39,429 nt of DNA, taken from NCBI GenBank assembly GCA_046350635.1, contig JAXLZY010000006.1:1-39429 (forward strand), read 5' to 3'. Source of the DNA: CAZMHJ01 sp046350635 (GTDB taxonomy: Bacteria > Patescibacteriota > Saccharimonadia > Saccharimonadales > CAIOMD01). This document shows positions 25,345 through 34,497 of the stretch, piece after piece (position 1 is the stretch's first letter; each line of letters begins with the position of its first letter). Position numbers and translations under genes: made by a program. A model generated the notes under the pieces. That model did not search any database. It was not told the origin of the DNA and was given only the letters and a program-made list of their open reading frames with translations.

Positions 25345-26307
25345 TTAATGGGCTATCGCGTTCACCCGACTATCGAGGCTTTGGGCTAGGCCTTGCTGTT
25401 GTAGCGCTAAGCTATTTCGCGTTTCTACAATTTTGTTATATTGGTCAATTAATCGTTTTACAAGAGCAACTTCATTATTATACGAATTGACCGCACTGTT
25501 ATAACTTGGCACTTGGTTATTGTATGCCCGGGTTTGTCCAGAATTTAACAAAGAATCCATTTGCGATTTTTGCGTGGCAAGTGATTTTTCGAGTGCATCA
25601 AGTTCAGCCTCGCGCTTGGTGATTTCAGCTTTTCTAAGCACCAAGTCTGCATCGTACTTTTGAACTTGGTTTGTAATGTCGTCAAAGACCTTTTTATACG
25701 AATTCGCAAGGGCTACGACTTTTGCTCTATCAGTAAAGTATTTCTGATAGTATTGTTCGAGTTCAGGACCCAAGTTTGCATATTCGGTTCCCAGTATCGA
25801 ATGTAGTTCGTTATCTTGTTCACCTGGTTCAGTTTTTTGATAACTTGCCATGACATCAGTTAATCTGGGGTCATTTATTCGTTTGTATGCAGCCTGGAGT
25901 AATGTATTAACGTGTTCTTTATCTTTGGCGGATAATCGCTGGTAGGCAGCATGGAGCATTTCGTGGGCAGCTGTAACTTCTTGAACACCAGAAAGTTTAG
26001 GGTCATCAACTTTAAATACATAAATATTTGTACCTGTGTAGCAGCCAAGTACGATTGTCTGTTCAGTCGACTTACATTCGGAATTAAACGTCGTACGGTC
26101 AGATATTTTGGGTTCGTTTACATAAAACAATCGTCGCCCATACGAATCCATGCCACTATTCGAAGCCAGTGCGGCAACATCTGCGGGCGCGGTATAGTTC
26201 CGAAGTCGCGACCAGTCGTATATGTTATATCGATTAGTCCACACTAAACCAGCCGCCGTAAAGACGACAACTAATATCAGCACCGACCCCAATAATTTTT
26301 TTGGCAT
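25345..26307 (-). CDS. Membrane-anchored HEXXH protein with coiled coil
   Basis: A 320-residue protein, MPKKLLGSVLILVVVFTAAG, with an N-terminal membrane anchor (about residues 5-23). An extracellular domain carries AAHEMLHAAYQ near residue 115, a HEXXH zinc-metallopeptidase motif. A downstream acidic residue could complete the zinc site, but I cannot tell which. Residues about 215-310 form a coiled coil (YDADLVLRKAEITKREAELD, later NNEVALVKRLIDQYNK). The family is not recognised; protease activity is inferred from the motif. The start has no Shine-Dalgarno but has TATACT exactly 7 nt upstream. It follows clpC by 22 nt. Confidence 0.85.
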   Translation of the reverse strand: MPKKLLGSVLILVVVFTAAGLVWTNRYNIYDWSRLRNYTAPADVAALASNSGMDSYGRRLFYVNEPKISDRTTFNSECKSTEQTIVLGCYTGTNIYVFKVDDPKLSGVQEVTAAHEMLHAAYQRLSAKDKEHVNTLLQAAYKRINDPRLTDVMASYQKTEPGEQDNELHSILGTEYANLGPELEQYYQKYFTDRAKVVALANSYKKVFDDITNQVQKYDADLVLRKAEITKREAELDALEKSLATQKSQMDSLLNSGQTRAYNNQVPSYNSAVNSYNNEVALVKRLIDQYNKIVETRNSLALQQQGLAQSLDSRVNAIAH

Positions 26308-26314
26308 TAGTTAT

Positions 26315-26320
26315 AGTATA
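26315..26320 (-). promoter_or_regulatory. -10 (TATACT) of the HEXXH gene
   Basis: TATACT followed by exactly 7 nt and ATG, which places the transcription start on the A of ATG. -35 is not clear. Confidence 0.45.
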
Positions 26321-26329
26321 CGTGCTTTA

Positions 26330-28807
26330 TTATTCTTTGACGACAGAAAAGCTTAAGCCATTTTTACCGGCACCAACCTTGATTATATCGCCTTCATTAT
26401 ACGTGCCACTAAGTACAGCCTCGGCAATATGATCTTCTATTGTGTCTTGGATGAGTCGGCGCATTGGTCGCACCCCGTTATGAGCGTCATAGCCATGCTC
26501 TAGTAGCCACTCTTTGGCTCCCGCATTAAGCGTAAGCCCCATTTTTTTACGCTGCAATCTGCTTTGTAGTTCAGAAATCTGTACGTCAATAATTTGCTTA
26601 ACGTCAGCCTTGGTTAACGCACGAAAAACAACGATCTTATCAATACGGTTAATAAGCTCTGGTCGCATGTGCTTTTTAAGCTCGTCGTTAACCTTGCTCT
26701 TGTTTTCTTCGTGTAGTTGGTCGAGGTTCTTATCCTTACCACTCGACACGCTAAATCCAAGCCCAGCTTCTTTCTGAAGTAAGTGTGCGCCGATGTTGCT
26801 GGTCATAATGATAATCGTATTTCGAAAATCAACCTTACGACCTTTTGCATCTGTTAGCTCGCCATCTTCTAAAATCTGAAGCAGCATATTAAAGACTTCG
26901 GGGTGGGCCTTTTCGATTTCATCAAAGAGCACCAAGCTATATGGCTGACGGCGAATTTTATCGGTTAGCTGGCCACCTTCTTCGTAACCAACATAGCCTG
27001 CCGGAGCACCAACTAATCGTGCTACTGTATGGCGCTCGCTAAATTCACTCATATCAATTTTAATAAGCGCATCTTCGCGTCCAAAGAATTCATGAGTTAA
27101 AACTCGTGCCAGTTCTGTTTTACCAACACCTGTTGGACCCATAAAAATAAATGAACCAATCGGGCGCTTTTCGCTCCCAATACCAGAACGATTACGACGA
27201 ATAGCTTTAGAAACTGCTTCTATAGCCTCTTTTTGACCAATAACATGGCGACCAATCTGTTGCTCTAGTTTAAGTAAGTTTTTGGCTTCTTGACGCACGA
27301 TTTTACGCACCGGTATACCAGTTGCTTGGGCGACAACAGCAGCGATATCATCGCTTGTCAGGGTTAGTCGCTTGTGGGCAGCAGTCTTTTCTTTAAGTTC
27401 ATCGAGCTTTTCTTGTGCCGCACTAATACGTTGTTTGTATTTAGCAGCTCGCTCGTAATCTTCTTGCTCGACCGCATCGTCGCGTCGAACCGTTAACAGC
27501 TTAATCTCTTTAAGAAGTGTGCGGTATTCGGTGGGTGTTTTACCTTTATCAACACGCAACAAAGCCGCGGCTTCGTCGAGCATATCTATGGCTTTATCCG
27601 GCATGAACCTATCGTTAATATAACGATCAGCAAAATAGACAGCATCTTCAATCACATCATCAGATATAACAACTCCGTGAAACTGTTCGTAATGGCTTTT
27701 CAGGCCTTTGAGAATCGCCACCGTTTCGGGAACGGTTGTTTCGGGCACGACAACGGGTTGGAATCGACGCTCGAGTGCAGCATCTTTTTCGATATGCTTG
27801 TGATATTCGCTAATTGTCGTAGCACCAATAACTTGGATGTGGCCACGAGCAAGGGCTGGCTTTAGAATATTGCCAGCATCAATCGCGCCCTCTGCCGCAC
27901 CAGCACCTACGAGCAAGTGCATTTCATCTATAAAGACGATGATTTTTTTATCGTTAGTTAACTCTTCCATTACCTTTTTAAGGCGTTCTTCGAACTCGCC
28001 ACGATATTTAGTGCCGGCAATCATGGCCGCTAAATCAAGCATGACAATACGTTTATCAAGCAAACTATCCGGTACGTCTTCGGCTACGATACGTTGTGCC
28101 AGACCTTCTACAACTGCAGTTTTACCAACACCTGGTTCACCAATAAGAACGGGGTTATTCTTGCTGCGACGGTTTAAGATTGTAATCATACGTCGTACGG
28201 TAGCTTCGCGCCCAACAACTGGGTCTAATTTGCCACTACTCGCAAGTGCTGTTAAATCAGTGCCGAAATATTCGAGTGCGCTTTTGCCACCTTTTTTCTT
28301 GGTGCGTGTTGCGGTACGCTTTTGGCCATCTTGTTCGCTTTCATATTGCTGTTTCTGCAAGAATTGTTCGAGCTCTTCGAGTAAGCGGTCAGTATCAACA
28401 TTCATGTCTTTTAACAATACTGTTGCACGAGCATTCTTTTGCATAAGCATGCTGTACAAAATATGCTCGGTACCACACATATCTTGGTTAAAGTCCTGAG
28501 CATAATCCCAACTGAGCTTTAGCGCAAGCTTGGCGGTTTCGCTTAAACCCTTAGCGCCAAGGTTAATAACAAGATTCTTAGGCGTTAAGTTGAGCGCAAG
28601 TTGCGCGCGTTGAAAATTGACGCCAGCCCCTTCGAGCATTTTAGCGGCAACAGAAGATTCTTGGCTTAATACACCAAGCAAGATGTGCTCGGTGCCAACA
28701 TAAGCACTGCCTTGCGTACGTGCAAGCTGATCTGCTTGCTTAAGGCTCAGGAGTGCATTTTCAGTTAAATGATTCAAAAATTCTTGGAAATCTGGTGATT
28801 CAGGCAT
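26330..28807 (-). CDS. clpC: ATP-dependent Clp protease ATP-binding subunit ClpC
   Basis: AAA+ unfoldase that feeds proteins to ClpP. It has 825 residues. Domains: paired Clp_N repeats (about 1-145); first AAA+ module with Walker A GEPGVGKTAV (about 220) and IVFIDEMHLLVGAG; UVR motif in the middle domain (DDAVEQEDYERAAKYKQRI, about 425-445); second AAA+ module with GPTGVGKTELARV (about 550) and VLFDEIEKAHPEV; and a ClpP-docking LGF loop in EAGLGFSVS (about 690). The UVR motif makes it ClpC rather than ClpA or ClpB. AAAGG precedes ATG. The promoter overlaps a perfect CIRCE, so it is a heat-shock gene under HrcA. clpP is not in the window. Confidence 0.97.
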   Translation of the reverse strand: MPESPDFQEFLNHLTENALLSLKQADQLARTQGSAYVGTEHILLGVLSQESSVAAKMLEGAGVNFQRAQLALNLTPKNLVINLGAKGLSETAKLALKLSWDYAQDFNQDMCGTEHILYSMLMQKNARATVLLKDMNVDTDRLLEELEQFLQKQQYESEQDGQKRTATRTKKKGGKSALEYFGTDLTALASSGKLDPVVGREATVRRMITILNRRSKNNPVLIGEPGVGKTAVVEGLAQRIVAEDVPDSLLDKRIVMLDLAAMIAGTKYRGEFEERLKKVMEELTNDKKIIVFIDEMHLLVGAGAAEGAIDAGNILKPALARGHIQVIGATTISEYHKHIEKDAALERRFQPVVVPETTVPETVAILKGLKSHYEQFHGVVISDDVIEDAVYFADRYINDRFMPDKAIDMLDEAAALLRVDKGKTPTEYRTLLKEIKLLTVRRDDAVEQEDYERAAKYKQRISAAQEKLDELKEKTAAHKRLTLTSDDIAAVVAQATGIPVRKIVRQEAKNLLKLEQQIGRHVIGQKEAIEAVSKAIRRNRSGIGSEKRPIGSFIFMGPTGVGKTELARVLTHEFFGREDALIKIDMSEFSERHTVARLVGAPAGYVGYEEGGQLTDKIRRQPYSLVLFDEIEKAHPEVFNMLLQILEDGELTDAKGRKVDFRNTIIIMTSNIGAHLLQKEAGLGFSVSSGKDKNLDQLHEENKSKVNDELKKHMRPELINRIDKIVVFRALTKADVKQIIDVQISELQSRLQRKKMGLTLNAGAKEWLLEHGYDAHNGVRPMRRLIQDTIEDHIAEAVLSGTYNEGDIIKVGAGKNGLSFSVVKE

Positions 28808-28854
28808 GATTTTTATACCTTTCTATTCCGGTTATACCCCCGGTAATATATATA

Positions 28855-28882
28855 AGTATAACAATAAATTAGCACTCGTCAA
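28855..28882 (-). promoter_or_regulatory. clpC promoter, -35 inside CIRCE
   Basis: -35 TTGACG (28877-28882), 16-nt spacer, extended -10 TGT-TATACT (28855-28860). The -35 lies in the centre of the CIRCE element, so HrcA binding would block polymerase. Confidence 0.8.
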
Positions 28883-28895
28883 TAACGAGTGCTAA
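28869..28895. promoter_or_regulatory. CIRCE operator (HrcA binding site)
   Basis: TTAGCACTC, 9-nt spacer, GAGTGCTAA: identical to the CIRCE consensus in both arms. It controls clpC and lies between nusA and clpC. Confidence 0.96.
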
Positions 28896-28916
28896 TTTTG
28901 TAAATTTCACTATTTT

Positions 28917-30098
28917 TTACTCTGCTGAGTCTTCACCGTGCTCTTCGATAGCTTCGAGTAAACTGTTTTCAAGATCACTCTTTTTCTTAAGCTTTGGCGC
29001 GTTTGATGCATGCACAACCTTTGCTTCTTCTGGTGCAATTTTTTCTGGTTGAGCTACCGGTTGTTCGCTTTCGATATCAAGTTCGTACCCTGTTAGCTTA
29101 CTTGCAAGACGCACGTTTTGGCCACTTTTACCAATTGCAACAGATAGCTGATCTTCGGGCACAATCACGCGAGCTTTTTGATTCTTTTCATCAAGTTCTA
29201 CACGAGTAACATTGGTTGGGCTCAAAGCGTTTGTAATGTACTGCTTGGTGTCATCTGCCCAAATAACTATGTCAATCTTTTCTTGTTCGCCAATTTCGCT
29301 CATAACTGCTTGTACGCGAGTACCGTGACCACCAACAAAGGTACCGACTGGGTCTACGCCCTGTACGGTGCTCGTTACGGCAATCTTGCTACGGACACCT
29401 GCCTCGCGTGCAATACCTTTAATTACCACAGCTCCGTTATCCATTTCTGGTACTTCAGCACAGAATAGGTGTTCTAGAAACTCAGGGCATCCACGGCTCA
29501 CAATAAGTTGTGCTCCACGAAAACCGCGTTCAACGTCTTTTAGATACACCTTAAGACGTTGGCCTGGGTAATAACGCTCGTTTTGAATCTGTTCGCTCGC
29601 AGGCATGATTCCTTGGGCCTTGTTAAGCTCAAGGCGAATTAAACGACCTTCTACGCGTGTCACAGTGCCGTTAATAACGGTATGTATTTTGTCTTCAAAC
29701 TCAGCCATAACAATCTCTCGCTCGGCTTCGCGCAACCGCTGCAAAATAACTTGCTTGGCGGTCTGGGCAGCAACACGACCAAAGTTTTCAACTTTTTCTT
29801 CGATTTCTACAGTTTCACCCACTTTTGCATTCTTACGAATAACTTGGGCATCACCAAGGCTGATTTGCGTGAATTCATTATCTAGATCGTCGACGACCTC
29901 TTTAGTGATATACACAAAGACAGTTCCGTTATTGGTGTTGATAACCGAACGAACTTCTTGTTCGCGATCACCATAGTCACGGCGCCATGCTGCAGCCAAT
30001 GCCTGCTCTACCGCATCTTGTACAACATCTTCTGGTAAATTCTTTTCTTCGGCAATAGCTTTTACGGCCATAACCAACTGTTTTGTTTCTAATTCCAT
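28917..30098 (-). CDS. nusA: Transcription termination/antitermination factor NusA
   Basis: Binds RNA polymerase and modulates pausing, termination and antitermination. It has 393 residues. Start set to the ATG at 30098 after AAGGAG; the TTG just upstream (30101) is less likely. Domains: N-terminal RNAP-binding domain (about 1-125), S1 domain (about 130-200, HTVINGTVTRVEGRLIRLEL), two KH domains (about 200-345, with GTFVGGHGTRVQAVMSEIGE and VAIGKSGQNVRLASKLTGYE), and an acidic tail ending EEHGEDSAE. It has its own promoter and a leader hairpin with a U-run, so it may be controlled by attenuation. Confidence 0.97.
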   Translation of the reverse strand: MELETKQLVMAVKAIAEEKNLPEDVVQDAVEQALAAAWRRDYGDREQEVRSVINTNNGTVFVYITKEVVDDLDNEFTQISLGDAQVIRKNAKVGETVEIEEKVENFGRVAAQTAKQVILQRLREAEREIVMAEFEDKIHTVINGTVTRVEGRLIRLELNKAQGIMPASEQIQNERYYPGQRLKVYLKDVERGFRGAQLIVSRGCPEFLEHLFCAEVPEMDNGAVVIKGIAREAGVRSKIAVTSTVQGVDPVGTFVGGHGTRVQAVMSEIGEQEKIDIVIWADDTKQYITNALSPTNVTRVELDEKNQKARVIVPEDQLSVAIGKSGQNVRLASKLTGYELDIESEQPVAQPEKIAPEEAKVVHASNAPKLKKKSDLENSLLEAIEEHGEDSAE

Positions 30099-30119
30099 CA
30101 AGTTTCTCCTTATCTCATG

Positions 30120-30142
30120 AAAAAAGCCGACCTAACGGCCGG
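30120..30142 (-). terminator. Intrinsic-terminator-like hairpin in the nusA leader
   Basis: Reverse strand CCGGCC-GTTA-GGTCGG (30127-30142), then C and six T (30120-30125). It lies between the nusA promoter and its AAGGAG. The T-run is only on this strand, so it acts on leftward transcripts, whose only gene here is nusA. Confidence 0.7.
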
Positions 30143-30157
30143 ACTCAGTACAAATAA

Positions 30158-30186
30158 ATGGTATCATACAAGATGACTATTTTCAA
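30158..30186 (-). promoter_or_regulatory. nusA promoter
   Basis: -35 TTGAAA (30181-30186), 17-nt spacer, extended -10 TGA-TACCAT (30158-30163). The start would lie 10 nt or so before the leader hairpin. Confidence 0.5.
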
Positions 30187-30212
30187 TAATTAATAACGGA
30201 ACCATCTTTTAT

Positions 30213-32753
30213 ATGACAGAAGTCGCTCGCTTGTACCAACTCTTTAAACCATCGCGCTACGAATTACACATTACCCCTAATAAGCAAGCACTTACCTTTA
30301 GTGGCTCGGTAACGATTGAAGGCACATTGTCTGCGAAGCAAAACAAGTTGCGTTTGCATGCAAAAGAACTTGTTGTTACCGAAGTTGCAATTAATGCCAC
30401 ACACCGTGATTATGCACTTGAAGCAGATAATGACGAATTGGTTATAGAGCTTAAGGACTCAGACAAAGGCACATTGCGCGTGAGTATTGAATTTGAAGGC
30501 ACAATCACAAAACCAATGCATGGCTTATACCCATGCTATGCACGGAATGGCGATGTCATTTTGGCAACTCAATTCGAAAGTCACCACGCCCGTGAGGTAT
30601 TCCCTTGCGTGGATGAACCTGAAGCAAAGGCAATCTTTAGCTTAAGTCTTACTATACCAACGGGCGATGTAGCGCTCGCAAATACTGAGCCCTCGCAAGC
30701 TATGCATGGGCCAGATTTTACCACGACTGTCTTTGAAGACACGCCAGTAATGAGCACCTACTTGCTTGCATTCGTTACAGGACCATTGCATGCAGTAGAA
30801 GGCGAAACTAAAAATGGTACTAAAGTGCGTGTTTGGGCTAGCGCCGACCACGCCGACGATACAATGACCTTTGCGCTTGATACAGGCATCCGAGCTACAG
30901 AATTCTTTAATGATTATTTCGACACCCCTTATCCGTTAACTAAATGTGACCATGTCGCCTTGCCTGATTTTAGTAGCGGTGCCATGGAAAACTGGGGACT
31001 TATTACCTACCGTGAAGTATGTTTGATTGTCGACCCGCAAACAACGTCAACCAACACCAAAGAATATGCCGCTACCGTAATCGCGCATGAGCTTTCACAT
31101 CAATGGTTTGGCAACCTTGTAACCATGAAGTGGTGGGATGATTTATGGCTTAACGAAAGTTTTGCCACGCTTATGGAATATGTAGCTGTCGATGCACTAT
31201 ATCCCGAATGGAATGTCATGCTAAGCTTCGCTTCGCAAGAAGCCTTGAGTGCGTTTTGGCGCGATAGCATTCCAGGTGTACAGGCCGTAAAATGCACTGT
31301 TAACCACCCGGATGAAATCAGCACATTATTTGACCCGTCGATCGTATATGCCAAGGGCGCACGTTTACTATTAATGGCACACAATTTTGTTGGCAAAAAT
31401 AACTTCCGTAAAGGCCTAAGGCTATACTTTAAACGCTTTGCATATAGCAATACGAAAGGTAACGATTTATGGCAAGCGCTCGAAGATGCGAGTGGAAAAA
31501 AAGTACGCGCATTTATGAATGACTGGATTGAAACTAATGGTTTTCCCCTCGTTCGTGTTTCGCAAGATGGTAAAAAGCTTGCCCTAAGCCAAGAACGTTT
31601 TAGTGATATTACTGCAACTGCTGACGAGACAACGTGGCCCGTACCACTCAATCTTAAGCCCGAACAAACCCCCGAAATCGAGCTATTTACCACTAGGCAG
31701 AAGTCGTATGTGTTAGCATCATCACGCTACGTTCGACTCAACACCGAAGGTGCACACTATTCTGTTCGATACGAATCCGAAGCTCACCGTAAACATCTAG
31801 AAACTCAGCTCGGTGAAGGTAAAATTCGCCCACGTGAGCGTTTGTTTATATTGAACGATAGCCTTATGCAAGCCCGTGCAGGGTACGGATCTATAGCAGA
31901 AACGATGGAAATTCTTGACGCTATGAAAAATGAAACTGAGGACCCAGTATGGGTTGTCATGAGTATGTGTATGGGCGATGCACGTACCTTAGTTGATGAA
32001 AATGAACATCACGAATCACACATGAAACAGTTTTCGTGGCAACTAGTTGCACATCAGTATAAAAAACTTGGTTGGAAAAAACGTGCTAAAGAAGATTTAA
32101 CGACTACCAAAATGCGGGGCATTATTTTAGGTCTTGCTGCCTACAGCGAAGAACAAGCTGTTATTGATGCTGCCCTCAAAGAGTATAACTCGTATGATTC
32201 ACTCGAAAGTATGCCTGCTGACACACGCCACATTGTACTTTCTGCGGCAGTACGGCACGGTGGTGACACAGTATTTAAACGATTATTTGAACTGTATCCA
32301 ACCATCGCAAACTCTGAGCTTCAGCAAGATGTTTGCAATGCCCTGACAAGTACCCGTGATGAAGCACATATAAAGCTATTGCTTAGCCGGCTCAAAGACG
32401 AAAGTTTCGTTCGTTTACAAGATTTTGATCGCTGGGTGATTTACTTGCTTCGAAATCGAAAGGGCCGCACAGCCACCTGGAACTGGTTTACGAAAAACTG
32501 GCCGTGGATTGTCGAAAACTTTGGCAGTGACAAATCATTTGATAATTACCCCCGCTTTGCAGGACGTGTATTTGGAACCGAAGCATGGCTCACAAAATAC
32601 AATACCTTTTTTGAACCGCTCAAATCAGAAATTGCACTACGCCGTAATATTGAAATCGGCGCCGAAGAAATTAAGGCACGCATTGCCTGGAAACAACGTG
32701 ACGAGCAAGCACTCGAACAATGGCTTAGTGTCCGCTTTAATCAATCAAAATAA
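30213..32753 (+). CDS. M1 family zinc aminopeptidase (PepN-like)
   Basis: Removes N-terminal amino acids from peptides; 846 residues, the full four-domain M1 length. It has the substrate-binding GAMEN motif in SGAMENWGL (about residue 255) and the zinc site HELSHQWFGNLVT..LNES (HEXXH-x18-E, about 292-315). The N-terminal part is the usual beta saddle and the C-terminal part is helical (ERAP1_C-like). No signal peptide, so cytoplasmic; in an organism with few biosynthetic genes it would release amino acids from imported peptides (inference). ATG at 30213 with only weak GGAACC before it. It is divergent from nusA, and its 3' end overlaps the convergent yraN by 17 bp. Confidence 0.95.
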   Translation: MTEVARLYQLFKPSRYELHITPNKQALTFSGSVTIEGTLSAKQNKLRLHAKELVVTEVAINATHRDYALEADNDELVIELKDSDKGTLRVSIEFEGTITKPMHGLYPCYARNGDVILATQFESHHAREVFPCVDEPEAKAIFSLSLTIPTGDVALANTEPSQAMHGPDFTTTVFEDTPVMSTYLLAFVTGPLHAVEGETKNGTKVRVWASADHADDTMTFALDTGIRATEFFNDYFDTPYPLTKCDHVALPDFSSGAMENWGLITYREVCLIVDPQTTSTNTKEYAATVIAHELSHQWFGNLVTMKWWDDLWLNESFATLMEYVAVDALYPEWNVMLSFASQEALSAFWRDSIPGVQAVKCTVNHPDEISTLFDPSIVYAKGARLLLMAHNFVGKNNFRKGLRLYFKRFAYSNTKGNDLWQALEDASGKKVRAFMNDWIETNGFPLVRVSQDGKKLALSQERFSDITATADETTWPVPLNLKPEQTPEIELFTTRQKSYVLASSRYVRLNTEGAHYSVRYESEAHRKHLETQLGEGKIRPRERLFILNDSLMQARAGYGSIAETMEILDAMKNETEDPVWVVMSMCMGDARTLVDENEHHESHMKQFSWQLVAHQYKKLGWKKRAKEDLTTTKMRGIILGLAAYSEEQAVIDAALKEYNSYDSLESMPADTRHIVLSAAVRHGGDTVFKRLFELYPTIANSELQQDVCNALTSTRDEAHIKLLLSRLKDESFVRLQDFDRWVIYLLRNRKGRTATWNWFTKNWPWIVENFGSDKSFDNYPRFAGRVFGTEAWLTKYNTFFEPLKSEIALRRNIEIGAEEIKARIAWKQRDEQALEQWLSVRFNQSK

Positions 32754-33078
32754 GTTCTACAACCTCAGGTTTTTCTCCTGTCATAGCAATTGCACCAAGC
32801 TGCGCATTATGTCGCCAGCTATGTTCGGCAATCCAAAGTTCGGCCGCAAATTGTATTTGTTGCCGTTTTTTATGTGTTATAGCATCCAGCCCATCACCCC
32901 AAGTACTTTGTTTACGATATTTAACTTCAAAAAAGTAAACTGTTTTCTTTTTTGTAGCCACAATATCAATCTCGCACCAGCGCGTCCGCCAATTCTGGAC
33001 AACTATTTTATAGCCTTTCTTAGCAAGATAGTGAGCAGCCACTGATTCAGCTTGCCTGCCAATGTCCGTCGTACTCAT
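32737..33078 (-). CDS. yraN: YraN family (UPF0102) endonuclease-like protein
   Basis: A 113-residue protein with the restriction-endonuclease-like fold of the YraN family: IGRQAESVAAHYLAKKGY, then NWRTRWCEIDIVA (active-site E and D) and YFFEVKYRK (E-x-K). Biological role is not settled; members are often next to rnhB, as here. ATG at 33078 overlaps the rnhB stop by 4 bp, so translation is coupled. The 3' end overlaps the M1 gene. Confidence 0.92.
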   Translation of the reverse strand: MSTTDIGRQAESVAAHYLAKKGYKIVVQNWRTRWCEIDIVATKKKTVYFFEVKYRKQSTWGDGLDAITHKKRQQIQFAAELWIAEHSWRHNAQLGAIAMTGEKPEVVELILID

Positions 33079-33620
33079 ACGGCTGGGTTCGGCAATTTAA
33101 ATGAACGACGATGTAGACTACAGTAACCATTATTGATAATAGCTGCCCTATGCGCTGAGGTGCCATAGCCGACGTGTTTGTCAAAATCATATTGTGGAAA
33201 TTCTGCCGAGAGTTGCGCCATTAAAGTATCTCGTGCCGCTTTAGCGCAAATACTCGCAGCACTGACTGCAGGCACGGTTTGGTCAGCCTTGGCACGTGTT
33301 ATTGCACCATAATCTGGCGCAAAATTAACGATACCATCAATAATGATATCTTCGTGCGCTTTGGGCTCTATTTCTTGCAATGCCCGTACTGTAGCTAATC
33401 TAAGTGCTGCCGATAAACCAATTGTATCGAGCTCGTTTGCCGGTACCCAGCCATAGCCTACATCTGCGTTTGCTAAAATTTCTACTGATAGCAGCTGGCG
33501 TTTCTTTGCGGTCAACAGTTTAGAGTCTTTCAGGCCATCGATTGGTCTATGCAGTCGAGCGGCACATACAAGTAATGGCCCAGCCCACGCACCACGACCT
33601 ACTTCGTCAACCCCGATCAT
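33075..33620 (-). CDS. rnhB: Ribonuclease HII
   Basis: Cuts RNA in RNA-DNA hybrids and removes misincorporated ribonucleotides. It has 181 residues, starting MIGVDEVGRGAWAGP with catalytic Asp-Glu. Further acidic residues occur in LKDSKLL, DIIIDGIVNF and KADQTVPAVSAASICAKAARD. The last segment is highly typical. It overlaps the preceding M15 gene by 4 bp and yraN by 4 bp, giving a compact three-gene operon. Confidence 0.95.
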   Translation of the reverse strand: MIGVDEVGRGAWAGPLLVCAARLHRPIDGLKDSKLLTAKKRQLLSVEILANADVGYGWVPANELDTIGLSAALRLATVRALQEIEPKAHEDIIIDGIVNFAPDYGAITRAKADQTVPAVSAASICAKAARDTLMAQLSAEFPQYDFDKHVGYGTSAHRAAIINNGYCSLHRRSFKLPNPAV

Positions 33621-34414
33621 AACCGCGGCCTTGCTTGCGCGAATAAGTCATACAACTCTTCGTAGCTTAACCCAGTGTCATGGAGTGCTTTAGCTAAACG
33701 CTCACCCACGTAACGGTAGTGCCAGGCTTCAGCAGGATAGCCTGTAATCGATTCTTTCCCTGGCGTATATCGCAGTACAAAGCCATATTTATAGGCATTG
33801 TTCGCAAGCCACGTCGCGTTTACGTCACTTAAATAGCAGTAATTACTACAGGCAACGGGTTGGTTATTAAAATCGACTGCTAGGCCAGTCTGATGTTCGC
33901 TTTGGCCTGGCAGTGCAGCAAGCCCTTGATCAACCTCTTTCGTAACAGCTGCCTGATCTTGGCTCGAGCGATATGCGCTCCGCACCATTAGATAGACACC
34001 TTCAGATTCAGCAGCTGCATAAAGTTGTCTTAGGGGCTCAATAAGCTCAGGTCTAACCAGTAGTTGCTCATTGTTATAGGTTGGTATTGGGACTGGCTCA
34101 AGCATTTTTGGCATGTATGCAAGCTCGATTGAATGTGTTTTGTTTACGAGTGCCCATACATCTGCCTGGTTTGTATATTTGTAACGCGGTTCTACTAGAA
34201 AAGAAGCATTTGTACCGGGCAAGCGAATAAATTTGTACCGACTTACCTCGCTCGTAGCTGCTTGGGCGCTACGAAGGATTATTGCATCGTATTGCTTTAT
34301 GACTGATTGCTTCACAGTACTAAGCCAATACACGCCACCAGCTAGTATGCCTAGCAATATAAACCAGCTCACAGCAGTGATGACAGTATTTTTTTGTACT
34401 AGTTTTTGCCTCAC
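33617..34414 (-). CDS. M15 family D-alanyl-D-alanine (or LD-) carboxypeptidase, membrane-anchored
   Basis: Trims the peptidoglycan stem peptide outside the cell (VanY/DacB type). It has 265 residues and GTG start at 34414. An N-terminal anchor (about residues 13-31) precedes the VanY domain: RSAYRSSQDQAAV (about 155), SEHQTGLAVDF (zinc His and Asp, about 182-192) and PAEAWHYRYVG (Glu and zinc His, about 236-246). Whether it acts as DD- or LD-carboxypeptidase cannot be told. TGC-GATAAT lies 9 nt before GTG with no Shine-Dalgarno. First gene of the operon with rnhB and yraN. Confidence 0.93.
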   Translation of the reverse strand: MRQKLVQKNTVITAVSWFILLGILAGGVYWLSTVKQSVIKQYDAIILRSAQAATSEVSRYKFIRLPGTNASFLVEPRYKYTNQADVWALVNKTHSIELAYMPKMLEPVPIPTYNNEQLLVRPELIEPLRQLYAAAESEGVYLMVRSAYRSSQDQAAVTKEVDQGLAALPGQSEHQTGLAVDFNNQPVACSNYCYLSDVNATWLANNAYKYGFVLRYTPGKESITGYPAEAWHYRYVGERLAKALHDTGLSYEELYDLFAQARPRL

Positions 34415-34423
34415 GATGTACGT

Positions 34424-34429
34424 ATTATC
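34424..34429 (-). promoter_or_regulatory. Extended -10 (TGC-GATAAT) of the M15-rnhB-yraN operon
   Basis: GATAAT preceded by TGC, 9 nt before the GTG start. A weak TTTTGA lies 16 nt upstream, inside the rplS terminator. Confidence 0.4.
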
Positions 34430-34448
34430 GCATGCTCGTTAGTAATCA

Positions 34449-34477
34449 AAAACCTCCGCAGTGTATGCGGAGGTTTT
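34449..34477. terminator. Terminator of rplS
   Basis: AAAACCTCCGCA, loop GTGTA, TGCGGAGGTTTT: a perfect 12-bp stem just after the rplS stop and before the M15 operon promoter. Confidence 0.92.
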
Positions 34478-34497
34478 GAACGTTATGCAAATTGTAA

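Noticed and set aside
30120..30145. nusA leader hairpin as a terminator for rightward transcription
   Set aside because: No T-run follows on that strand and no rightward gene precedes it.
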